A stretch of 64,000 nt of DNA, taken from Medakamo hakoo (Eukaryota > Chlorophyta > Trebouxiophyceae > Coccomyxaceae). The notes under the pieces are model-generated. The model was given only the letters and a program-made list of their open reading frames with translations, was not told where the DNA came from and did no database searches. Shown in pieces: positions 20,452 through 29,317 of the stretch (within the stretch, counting starts at the first letter, position 1; the number at the start of each line of letters is the position of its first letter). The DNA lies in the NCBI GenBank assembly GCA_026636295.1, contig CP089462.1, forward strand, positions 434,001 through 498,000, in the 5' to 3' direction. The position numbers were made by a program, and so were the translations under genes.

Positions 20452-20835
20452 GGCGCCGGCTGTGGCGGCCGCCCTGTCGCCCCCGCCTCCATGTTGGCGG
20501 ACGGACGGACACATGATTTTTTTGTTTTCCATTTCCGACCATCCTGTGTTTTCGACCGCACGCACACCCACCACACCCATTCTTTTGTTTTAGTCCGCAA
20601 TCCTTCCCCAATTTCGCTGTTTACGTTTTGTGTGTGTCTATGAGTGTTTTACCCGTCGGCGAGTATTTTTTGTGTGCGCGTCTACGTTTTTTTTACCGAG
20701 TGTCGGAGCGTCTTTTTTTTTCCCAACCTTCATGCAACCAAAGACAGGAACGTTTTTCTTCGCTTTCTTACACGCACACACACACACACGCTCTGCGCAC
20801 TGCTCTCTACACAAAACACACACACACACACGCCA
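20452..20835. other. Convergent 3' intergenic region
   Basis: Lies between the ends of the Mei2-like and STIMATE-like genes. Less GC-rich than its surroundings, with T-runs near 20690 and 20715 and CA/AC runs near 20776 and 20816. No gene seen. Confidence 0.6.
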
Positions 20836-21714
20836 TCACGACCGACCCGCGGCCAGCTTGCCATCCGGCGGGAGTGGCGCCAGCAAGGCTTCCATGTCGC
20901 CCGACGGCCGGGGAGAGGCCGGAAGCGGATGCGCCGGCGACGGGTTGGTGAGGGAGAGCGCCCGCGCCTCACCCGCAGACACAGGCACGGGCTGCCGCCA
21001 CCGCCGCCTTCCCGCCAGCACCGCGTCCTGGACCAAAGCTTGTGCTATGTTCAAAGCCAGCGGGCCCGTCACCATGACCGCCGCCAGCTCCGTGGCGGGC
21101 GCGGCGCCCGCGAAGAGGGCGTCGACAGCGGATGCGGCGGCCGAGAGCGGCGAGCGCAGCAGCCACACCACCACAGCGCACAGCGCGCGAGCGGCCACGA
21201 CGCAGGCCACCCACTCCAGGGCCTGGGGCACGAACGCCGCCAGGCGCGGCGGGGACCCGTAGTCGCCGCACCGGGCGACGGCGTGGACAAAGGATGGCGG
21301 GGCGGTGGCGGAGGTCGGGGTCGGCGGCCCGCCCCTGCCCGTGCGCCGGCCCGCCGCTGCCACCGCCGCCCGGTGCAGCCACACCGCCAACCCCGTGCCG
21401 ATCAAAGTGTCCACGGTAAAAGCCACCGCATACCAGCCGCACTCTGACGCCGGCTTCCACCCCGCCCGGGCGGGCGGCGGTCCGGCAGCGACGAACAGTG
21501 CGACTGCCAGGCCCGCCGCGTGGGCGGCGGCCGCGCCCAGCAGCTGCTTCGAAACGTCCATGCCCCACACGTTCAACGGTCGGACGGGAGGGGTCTCTCG
21601 CAGCCGCTTGTAGAAGAGGGCGAGGAGGGCGGCGAACGCGAGCGTTGCCTGGGCCAGGGCGCCGGACGGACCGGCGAGGAGGCGGCAGGTTTTTTGCGGA
21701 GGGGGTGGAGGCAT
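20836..21714 (-). CDS. STIMATE/TMEM110-like multipass membrane protein
   Basis: One exon, 292 residues with about four to five hydrophobic segments. Landmarks of the STIMATE (vacuolar membrane protein YPL162c) family are visible: RPLNVWGMDVSKQLLGAAAAHAAGL at the first membrane segment, then the conserved ECGWYAVAFTVDTLIGTGLAVWLHR, in which Glu/Cys-x-Trp-Tyr and the Asp-Thr pair are typical, and later hydrophobic helices ALEWVACVVAARALCAVVVWLL and MVTGPLALNIAQALV. Animal STIMATE sits at ER-plasma membrane junctions and supports STIM-dependent calcium entry; the fungal homologue is vacuolar. Role and location here are inferred. It lies head to head with SUMO across 331 bp that contain a striking palindrome. 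Confidence 0.75.
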   Translation of the reverse strand: MPPPPPQKTCRLLAGPSGALAQATLAFAALLALFYKRLRETPPVRPLNVWGMDVSKQLLGAAAAHAAGLAVALFVAAGPPPARAGWKPASECGWYAVAFTVDTLIGTGLAVWLHRAAVAAAGRRTGRGGPPTPTSATAPPSFVHAVARCGDYGSPPRLAAFVPQALEWVACVVAARALCAVVVWLLRSPLSAAASAVDALFAGAAPATELAAVMVTGPLALNIAQALVQDAVLAGRRRWRQPVPVSAGEARALSLTNPSPAHPLPASPRPSGDMEALLAPLPPDGKLAAGRS

Positions 21715-22045
21715 CGCGTCTCTCTCGACGGGCAGCGACTGGCCGCGGACGACGGCTTTTTATCAGGTGCGGCTTGAGGTGCGTGATCACGCGCGCGTGC
21801 CGGCCATGGCGGTGAGTGGCCCGGGGAGCGGGCCGGGCGAGCTGGGCGCGGCGCCCGTGGCGTTTTTTTTCGCGTCGCGAAAAAAAAACGAGTGAGAAAG
21901 AAAACGGGGAGGCGAGGCGCGCGAGCGAATGCTTGCACTCCACCGTTCTCCCGGCCGCCCTCACACGCGTCCCGCAGCCACAAACCACGCACGGGCGACG
22001 CGCTCGTGCATACAGTCCGACCCCCGCACAAAACACTCACCAGCC
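21715..22045. other. Shared promoter region of STIMATE-like and SUMO genes
   Basis: 331 bp between divergent start codons. Holds the 12-bp-arm palindrome at 21863-21887; otherwise unique and GC-rich with no coding signal. Confidence 0.6.
21863..21887. promoter_or_regulatory. Palindrome T8-CGCG-T-CGCG-A8 in a divergent promoter
   Basis: Perfect inverted repeat with 12-bp arms and a one-base centre, between two divergent genes. The arms contain TTTCGCG, close to the E2F/DP core TTTSGCGC. A role as a transcription-factor site or DNA-structure element is inferred only. Confidence 0.4.
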
Positions 22046-23121
22046 ATGGCTGACGAAGGCGGCGTGAAACCAGAGGCGGGAGCGTCGGGCGGCGGCGGTG
22101 GCGAAGACTTCCTGACCATCAAAGTCCAGACCCAGGTGCGGTGGCGCGTGGGTGGCGCGCTGTGCGCCTGCTGCGGAGGGGGGCCCTGGATGCCCAGGGC
22201 GGCGCTGAGGGCGCGGGCGTGGGGGGCCCGCGCGTGTGTTTGCTGTTCGCACCGCGCCCGCCCAACGCTTTCGATGCGGCGGACGGAAACAGAAAAACGT
22301 GCGCGCGCGTGCCCGCGCTTTTCCTAAAGCGCGGCGCGGCGCGGCGCGGCTTGCACGGGGTGCGCGCTAGCCGTGTGGCCTTGCGTGTGCGGGGCCTGGG
22401 AATAGGGACGCTGGTAGACGTGGCGTGTTTGCTACTGCGCGCGCGGGCTCGTCCGCCTTGACCCCCGCGCGCTGCGCACGCTGTCTCCCTGTAGCCTCGT
22501 GCAAACCCCAGCACGCGGGGGTGACCCCTCGTGTCCAACCACCTCACTCACCCTCCCAACCAACACACACACAACAGGACGGCGGCGTCATCCAGTTCAA
22601 GACCAAGAAATCGACGCAGATCAAAAAGCTGATGAAAGCGTACGCGGAGCGGCAGGGCGGTGAGTGGGCGGTGGAGGCGGGTGGGGGGGGGCGGTGGAGG
22701 GCCGCGGCGGGGGAAGCGCGCGCGGCTTGGACGCAGCGCCTCCCCAAAGCGCCGCGGACACGCTGTCGCCTGTGGCCTGGCTGTGGCGGGCGGGGGAGGC
22801 CGGTGGGTCGGGCTGGCGCTATGCTGTCGCTCTCTCATGCGCGCGCCCTCCCACGCACGCACCCACACATCAGTCGACGTCGGCTCCGTCGCCTTCACCT
22901 TTGACGGCAACCGTCTGAACGGGACGGAGACGCCGGAGGAGGTGCGTTTTGAGAGGGGTGCGGCGTTTCTTTATTTCAGCGTGCGGATAGTGAGAGACCT
23001 GACTCACGCCCACCCAACCACCCCACCCCCACCCCCATTCCAAAAAAAACAGCTCGGTATGGAGGACATGGACACACTGGACGTCTTCCTGCACCAGGTC
23101 GGCGGCCGCGGCGGCTTGTGA
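22046..23121 (+). CDS. SUMO (small ubiquitin-like modifier) precursor
   Basis: Exons 22046-22135, 22578-22659, 22874-22941 and 23053-23121; 102 residues. The beta-grasp core is clear: EDFLTIKVQTQDGGVIQFK, KSTQIKKLMKAYAERQG, VGSVAFTFDGNRLNGTETPEELGMEDMD and LDVFLHQVGG. Cleavage after the Gly-Gly of QVGG would remove RGGL, the SENP/ULP-processed tail. SUMO is conjugated to lysines through SAE1/2 and Ubc9. The N-terminal arm has a canonical acceptor site, Val7-Lys8-Pro9-Glu10, suggesting chain formation as in SUMO-2/3. Intron 1 (442 bp) contains a GCGGC pentamer repeat near 22331. The three introns are spaced through the core. Confidence 0.96.
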
Positions 23122-23392
23122 AGAGGGAGACAGAGAGAGAGAAAGAGCAGAGGAGTGTGGGGAGAGAGGGAGGGATGAAGAGGCGTGAGCGCGGCACCAC
23201 CGCCCCACCTTCTTTCCCTCCTTTTTTCCGGTCCGCCCGTGTGCGTGTGTGCGTATGCGTGCAAATGCCCAAAGGCACAGTCAATCTTCGCCAGCGGTTT
23301 CAACACACAACAGGCAGTGTCACGCCGCGCCCCCGCGTGCCCACACCCCACGCGCGTGGTGGGGAGCCTTTTTCGTCCCCCCCTGCCCCCTC

Positions 23393-24475
23393 TCAAATCG
23401 AAAAGTCGGCCCCCGCAGACAGCACCTCCGCTTCCAGCGCCGCCGCCTTGTCCGCCTTCAAGTGCAGCAAGTCCCTCAAGGCCAACAACGCCCCGAAGTC
23501 GGCGGGCAGCTCCGTGTTTTGGAGGTAGAGGCAATACAGGCGGGCCGTCTCGGCCGGGCCCGCGCCGGACGGCAGGGGGACGCCGCCGCGCGCCGCCGCG
23601 TGCGTCCGCAACGCCCGGTCCAGTTCGGCCATCGCGCCCGACGTGTTGCCAAACTCGGCGGCTTGGATGGCGCGCGTGACGGAGACGGACGCGCGCGTCG
23701 CGAGCAGGGCGGCGGAGAAAGCGGGGCGCGGGGAGCCGGACAGGGTGGTCGCACGCCGGGGCGCGCCAGGGCGGGCAGCCGCGGCCGCCACTTCCTTCGC
23801 CAGGGCCGCCCTCTTCGCTTCGTCCGGGTCGGCAGCCAAGACGGCGGCCGACGCGCCAGGGGCGAGCGCGCTGCCCACAATGGCGCGCACGGCTAAGGAG
23901 GCGGCGAGGAGGCCGGCGACGGGCGGGGCGAGGGCGGCCAGGCCGGTGGTGGTGCTGCTGGAAGAGGGAGAATGACAGAGCAGAGGGTTGGGGTTGAGGG
24001 AGGGGACGGACGGGGAAGGGGGAGCACAAAGCACGGTGGAAAGCCGGGCTGGCGGGCGAGGGCGGCGGGGATCGCGGTTCCGCCACCACGCGCGGGCAAG
24101 AGCAGGTCACGACACACCCGCCCGCGAGTGACGGACGTCCCGTCCGGGGCGGCCTTCGCCCTCAAAGCCGCGCGCACAAAGCCTCCGGCTCGTTCCAATC
24201 GGCAGCACGACGCACCTGCTCGCGGTCGTCGTCGGTGTCGGCTGGACGGCCCGCGGCTCGACTGCTGGCGTCTGCGCAGTGGTCACTCCCTCCGTCCCAC
24301 GCCGCCAGCGCGGCAGGCTGATGGCCGTGGCCTGGGAGACGGTGGCCGGGCGTGGGCTGCGCCGGCGTGGCAGGGCAGAACGACCAAGGCGGCACGAACG
24401 GGCAAAGCCGCCGCATGCGGGCAGACTGCGCGACGACGACGCGGCCGCGCCGGAGTCGACACGCGGGCAGGGCAT
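23393..24475 (-). CDS. Plastid-targeted membrane-associated protein, unrecognised
   Basis: Minus-strand exons 24475-24216 and 23957-23393, 274 residues. The split codon AG|C closes the phase; the acceptor is a NAGNAG (CAGCAG), so one Ser may be optional. The first 86 residues are Ser/Arg/Thr/Pro-rich, like a plastid transit peptide. A hydrophobic segment follows (AALAPPVAGLLAASLAVRAIV), then an Ala/Lys/Glu helix and a compact C-terminal region with ARLYCLYLQNTELPADF and LLALRDLLHLKADKAAALEAE. That last block looks like a conserved helical hairpin and resembles the wording of helical repeats in plastid import or assembly proteins, but I cannot assign a family. It shares a 168-bp divergent promoter with plastid SecA. 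Confidence 0.6.
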
Positions 24476-24643
24476 GGCGGAGCGTGTGGACTACCGGTTG
24501 CGATGCGGAGCGGGTGTGAGGGTGGGGCTTGCGACGCCGGCCCGGCGGCTTTTTTTGTAGAGTGCTTACACCTCCAGTCTCTCGCTCTGCTCACTCGTTC
24601 GTCCGCGCTAGCCGACGAAGGTAAAGCTGCACGAGCCTCCATC

Positions 24644-27600
24644 ATGGCGCCGGCCTCCCTCCACGCCACTCACACGCAACAGGCGGGCGGCCACCGGTCG
24701 GCCGCGGCGCCGGTCCAACCGGCCCCGCGCCGCGCCGCCGGCGTGGCTGCGCAGCGTCCGCCGCGCGCCGCGCCGACGCCGACGACGCATCGCTCTGCTT
24801 CCACCACCCTGCGCCGCGGCGACCGCACGACCGCCGCTGTCTTTGGTGGCCTGGGCAAGCTATTCTCTGTCGACCAGACGGACGCGACGCGGAAACGGTA
24901 CCAGGTGTGTGTGTACGGATGTTGGGAGGGCGGCGTGTTTACTTTTCTACTCCCTTTGCTGCTGGCCGACGCGGCGCGGCGTGGCGCGAGCGTGCGAGTG
25001 TGCCGCCGCCCAGGCCCGTAAAACCCTTCCGGCACGCGGGCACGCGCACACGGCTGGGAGGTCGGGTCAACGAGACTCTCAATGCGGGGTGTGAAAAGGT
25101 CGGACACCCTTCCGCACTCCCGCCAGACGGCCACCCGCAAGTGCCGGCCGTCGTCGTTCGCTGTCCGACCCACCACCTCACCCGACCACCCCCTCTCTCC
25201 GCCCCCTCCAGCCGACCGTCGACGCCATCAACGCCCTCGCACCGGCCATGGCCGCCCTCTCCGACGCCGACCTCGCCGCCAAGACGCCGGCCCTGCGCGC
25301 CAAGCTGGCGTCCGGCGCGTCGCTCGACGACGTCCTGCCCGAAGCCTTCGCCGTCGTGCGCGAGGCGGCGACCCGCGTCCTCGGCTTGCGCCCCTTTGAC
25401 GTCCAGCTCATCGGCGGGGCCGTGCTGCACGCCGGCCAGATCGCGGAGATGCGGACGGGCGAGGGCAAAACGCTCGTCGCCGTCCTGCCGGCGTACCTCA
25501 ACGCCCTGACCGGCGACGGCGTCCACGTCGTCACCGTCAACGACTACCTCGCCCGCCGCGACTCCGAGTGGGTCGGCCAGGTCCACCGCTTCCTCGGCCT
25601 GTCCGTCGGCCTCGTCCAACAGGGGCAGAGCGAGGCCGCGCGCCGGGCCGCGTACGCGTGCGACGTCACGTACGTCACCAACTCCGAGCTCGGCTTCGAC
25701 TACTTGCGCGACAACCTGGCGACGGCCGCGGACGACCTGGTCCTGCGGCCCTTCAACTACTGCGTCATCGACGAGGTCGACTCCATCCTCATCGACGAAG
25801 CGCGCACGCCCCTCATCATTTCGGGGCCGTCGGACAAGCCGTCTGAAAAGTACTACCGCGCCGCCAAGCTGGCGGGCGCGCTGGCGCGGGACGTCCACTA
25901 CACCGTCGACGAAAAGCAAAAGTCGGTGCTGCTGACGGAGGACGGGTACGAGGCGGCCGAGGACGTGCTGGCCGTCCAGGACCTGTACGACCCGCGCGAG
26001 CAGTGGGCGTCGTACCTGATCAACGCGCTCAAGGCCAAGGAGCTGTACACCCTGGACACGCACTACATCGTGCGCGGCGACGAAGTCATCATCGTCGACG
26101 AGTTCACGGGCCGGACGATGCCGGGCCGGCGGTGGGGCGACGGCCTGCACCAGGCGGTCGAGGCCAAGGAAAAGCTGCCCATCCAGAACGAGACCGTCAC
26201 GCTCGCCTCCATTTCCTACCAAAACTTCTTCCGCGGCTTCCCGAAGCTGGCGGGCATGACGGGCACGGCGGCGACGGAGGCCCAAGAATTCGCGTCGATC
26301 TACGACCTGGCCGTCACGCCCGTGCCGACCAACCGCGGCCTGGCCCGCGTCGACAACCCGGACGTCGTCTTCCGCACCGAGGGCGGGAAGTGGGGCGCGG
26401 TCGTCACGGAAGTCCAGCGCATGGTGGAGGCCGGGCGGCCGTGCCTGGTGGGGACGACGTCCGTCGAACGGTCGGAAGCGCTGTCGTCGGCGCTGGACGG
26501 CGCGGGCATCAAGCACCAGCTGCTCAACGCCAAGCCCGAAAACGTGGAGCGCGAGGCGGAAGTCGTCGCGCAGGCGGGCCGCAAGGGCGCCGTCACCATT
26601 TCCACCAACATGGCCGGGCGTGGCACGGACATCCTGCTGGGCGGCAACCCGGAGTTCATGGCCCGCCTGCGCCTGCGGGCGGACCTGATGCCGGCCGTCG
26701 TCTCGGCGGTCGCGTCGCTGGAAGCCGCGGCGGGCGGCGGCGGCGGCGGCCGCGTCAAGCCGCGCGAGTCGTGGGCTGTGTCGCCCGACCTCTTCCCCTG
26801 CGCCCTGACGGCAGAGACCGAGCGCCTCATTGCCGACGCCGTCAAGGCCGCCGTCGCCGCCTGGGGCGAGCGGGCGCTGACCGACCTGGACGCGGAAGAC
26901 CGGCTGGCCGTCGCGTGCGAGCGCTCGCCCTCGGACGACCCGACCACCCTGGCCATCCGCGCCGCGTTCCGGGCCGCCGAAGCCGAGTACGAAGCCGTCA
27001 CGTCAGCCGAAAAGGCCGAGGTCGTGTCCCTGGGCGGCCTGCACGTCGTCGGCACGGAGCGCCACGAGTCCCGGCGCATCGACAACCAGCTGCGCGGGCG
27101 CGCGGGCCGCCAGGGCGACCCCGGCTCGACGCGCTTCTTCCTGTCCCTGGAAGACGCCCTCTTCCGCGTCTTTGGCGGCGACAAGGTGAAGGGCCTCATG
27201 ACCGCTTTCGCCATCGAGGACCTGCCCATCGAGTCCCGCATGCTGACGGACGCGCTCAACGAAGCCCAGCGCAAGGTCGAAGCCTACTTTTTCGACGCGC
27301 GCCGCCAGCTGTTTGAGTTTGACCAGGTCCTCAACACCCAGCGCGACCGGGTGTACGGCGAGCGCCGCCGCGCCCTGCTGGCCTCCGACCTGAGCCCGCT
27401 GTACGAGGAGTACGCGGCCCGCACCGTCGACGACATCCTGGAAGCCAACGTGGACCCCGCGTCGCCCGCCAAGGACTGGAACCTCGACGCGCTCGCGGCC
27501 AAGCTCGCGCAGTACTGCCCCGCGATGGGCACGGGCGGGGAGGGCGTCGGCGACCCCGTCACGCCCGCGGCGCTGGCCGCTGCCGCCAAGATTGACCCGT

Positions 27601-28076
27601 CCTCCTCCGCCGCGTCCACGTCGTCTTCCGAGGACGCGCCCGGCGATTACGAGGCGCTCCGGGCCTTCATCCGCGGCCGCGGCCTGGCCGCCTACCGCGC
27701 CAAGGTGGCGGCCGTCGACGCCGTCGAGCCCAACCTGGCCTCCGACGCCGCCCGCTTCTTCGTCCTGGCCCAGACCGACAACCTGTGGAAGGAGCACTTG
27801 CAGGCCATGAAGTTCTTGCAGCAGGCCGTCGGGTTGCGGGGGTACGCCCAGCGCGACCCGCTCGCCGAGTACAAGCTGGAAGGCTACCAGCTCTTTGTGG
27901 AGATGATGGCCCAGCTGCGGCGCAATGCCATCTACTCCTTCTACGTGTTTGAGCCCAAGCCCATCGTGGAGGATGGTGGAGCGGGCAGCCCGGAGGAGCG
28001 CAAAGCCAAGGCCGCGGGTGAAAAGGCGGGGACGGGGATGGGGAGCGCGAAAGCGGCCAAGGCGAAGGCGGTTTGA
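24644..28076 (+). CDS. SECA1: Plastid SecA translocase ATPase (SECA1 type)
   Basis: Exons 24644-24904 and 25212-28076, 1041 residues. It drives ATP-dependent transport of unfolded proteins such as PsbO and plastocyanin through the thylakoid SecYE channel. Exon 1 is the transit peptide plus DATRKRYQ. The motor is complete: MRTGEGKTLVAVLPAYLNAL (Walker A Lys173), VTVNDYLARRD, ELGFDYLRDN, VIDEVDSILIDEARTPLIISG (Asp274), the preprotein cross-linking region, TTSVERSEAL, NMAGRGTDILLGGN and RGRAGRQGDPGSTRFFLSLED. The helical scaffold and wing follow, with TDNLWKEHLQAMKFLQQ near the end. An extra Gly-rich loop precedes RVKPRESWA. It groups with SECA1, not SECA2, by its near-identity to plant SECA1 blocks. 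TGTAA lies at 28261. Confidence 0.97.
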
Positions 28077-28260
28077 AAATGAGAGTGAGGGGGGGAGTGT
28101 GGGGAGGGGATGGAGGGAGAGAGCGAGAGCGAGATGGGTGGGTGTGTTGAGAGCGGTGAGACGACACACACGACCACTGCTGGCCACACTCCCGGCGGTT
28201 GTCGGATGGGGGAGAGAGAGGAGGTGGAGGGTTTGATGGGAGAGAGCGTGAAGCGTTCTT

Positions 28261-28265
28261 TGTAA
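28261..28265 (+). promoter_or_regulatory. TGTAA polyadenylation-type signal
   Basis: TGTAA about 185 bp past the secA stop and just before the next gene. Weak on its own, but it recurs behind several genes in the window. Confidence 0.35.
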
Positions 28266-28322
28266 AGCACAGCGCATCCACACACTTTTGTTTTCCCCGC
28301 CCCCACGCCCTCGTCGCCCGCC

Positions 28323-29189
28323 ATGGCCGACGGTGCACATGCCGGGGACGCAGCGCCAACAACCGTCCAGCACCCGAGCCGGGCGCCGCCGGCCCCACCC
28401 TCCCCGACACGCCACCTCCCCGTCCGCCGCTCGCGCCGCGTCTGGCTGAACATGCTGTTCCCTCAACCACCAGAGGCGCTGCGCCTGGACAGCCTCGTCC
28501 GGACGGCTGAAGCCGTGGTCGTGGTGGCGGCAGCCCTCACACATGCTGCCTTACCCGTCGCCTTGCCCGGCCTTCTGGCAAACGCCGCGTACGCCGGGCG
28601 TGGCGGGAGCGGGAGTGGGTGGTCGTCAAACCCATCCTTCCTCACTTTTCCGTCGCCGTCCCGTCCTGCCGCCCTCCTGCTGCTGCTGAGCTACTTGGCC
28701 GTCGCAGCCGTCGCTCAGCGCGTCATGGCGTCCACGCGCGCGGCTGCCGCTGTCGCGTCCGCGACGGAGCTGACGCACGAGCGGGCGTGGGCGGACCCCG
28801 GGTCGTGGGGAAGTGTGACGGCGCCGGCCGCGCCCAGCAGCAGTGACGCCTGCTGCGCGGGCGGGACGTGCGCCCTGCCGCCGCGTGGAGCCACACCCTC
28901 TGCTTCCGACGCAGCCGCCCGCGCGGCGGCGGCGCGGCTGGTCGCCCAAGCGCGCGCCGTGCTGCTGGGGCCCGGCGGCCGCGGCGCGAGGGGCGAGGCC
29001 GCGTACGCGCGCGCGCCGTCGCTGCCCCGGCCGAGCGGGGACCTGGCGCCCGACGCGTTGGAGGAGGAGCTGCAGCGCCTGTCGGCAGCTGTGGGCGTGG
29101 CGTGGAAGGGTGGCCGTGGGAGGGGGTCGGACCTGCTGGACCAGGCGCGCGCGGTCGTGGCCGCGCTGGGGGGGAGTGGTGGAGGTTGA
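28323..29189 (+). CDS. Two-helix membrane protein, unknown
   Basis: One exon, 288 residues. Hydrophobic segments lie around residues 65-92 (AEAVVVVAAALTHAALPVALPGLL) and 115-135 (PAALLLLLSYLAVAAVAQ). The C-terminal half is soluble and Ala/Arg-rich, with CCAGGTC, a Cys cluster, and two predicted helices (DALEEELQRLSAAVGVAWKG and DLLDQARAVVAAL). The N-terminus is Pro/Ser/Arg-rich and may target the plastid. I recognise no family. The stop is followed by a run of 24 G. Tandem between secA and psbP. Confidence 0.55.
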   Translation: MADGAHAGDAAPTTVQHPSRAPPAPPSPTRHLPVRRSRRVWLNMLFPQPPEALRLDSLVRTAEAVVVVAAALTHAALPVALPGLLANAAYAGRGGSGSGWSSNPSFLTFPSPSRPAALLLLLSYLAVAAVAQRVMASTRAAAAVASATELTHERAWADPGSWGSVTAPAAPSSSDACCAGGTCALPPRGATPSASDAAARAAAARLVAQARAVLLGPGGRGARGEAAYARAPSLPRPSGDLAPDALEEELQRLSAAVGVAWKGGRGRGSDLLDQARAVVAALGGSGGG

Positions 29190-29198
29190 GGAGCGCGC

Positions 29199-29222
29199 GG
29201 GGGGGGGGGGGGGGGGGGGGGG
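29199..29222 (+). repeat. Run of 24 G
   Basis: Uninterrupted poly-G ten bases past the stop of the membrane-protein gene and 95 bp before the psbP start. Length is also prone to sequencing error. Confidence 0.85.
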
Positions 29223-29317
29223 TGCGTGTAGAGCCGCGCCGCGCTCGACCCCCCCACACTGCCATTTTCCTTCCACCCCGTCCCTTCACCCTTTCCTCAA
29301 CCACCCCTCTCCCAAAC

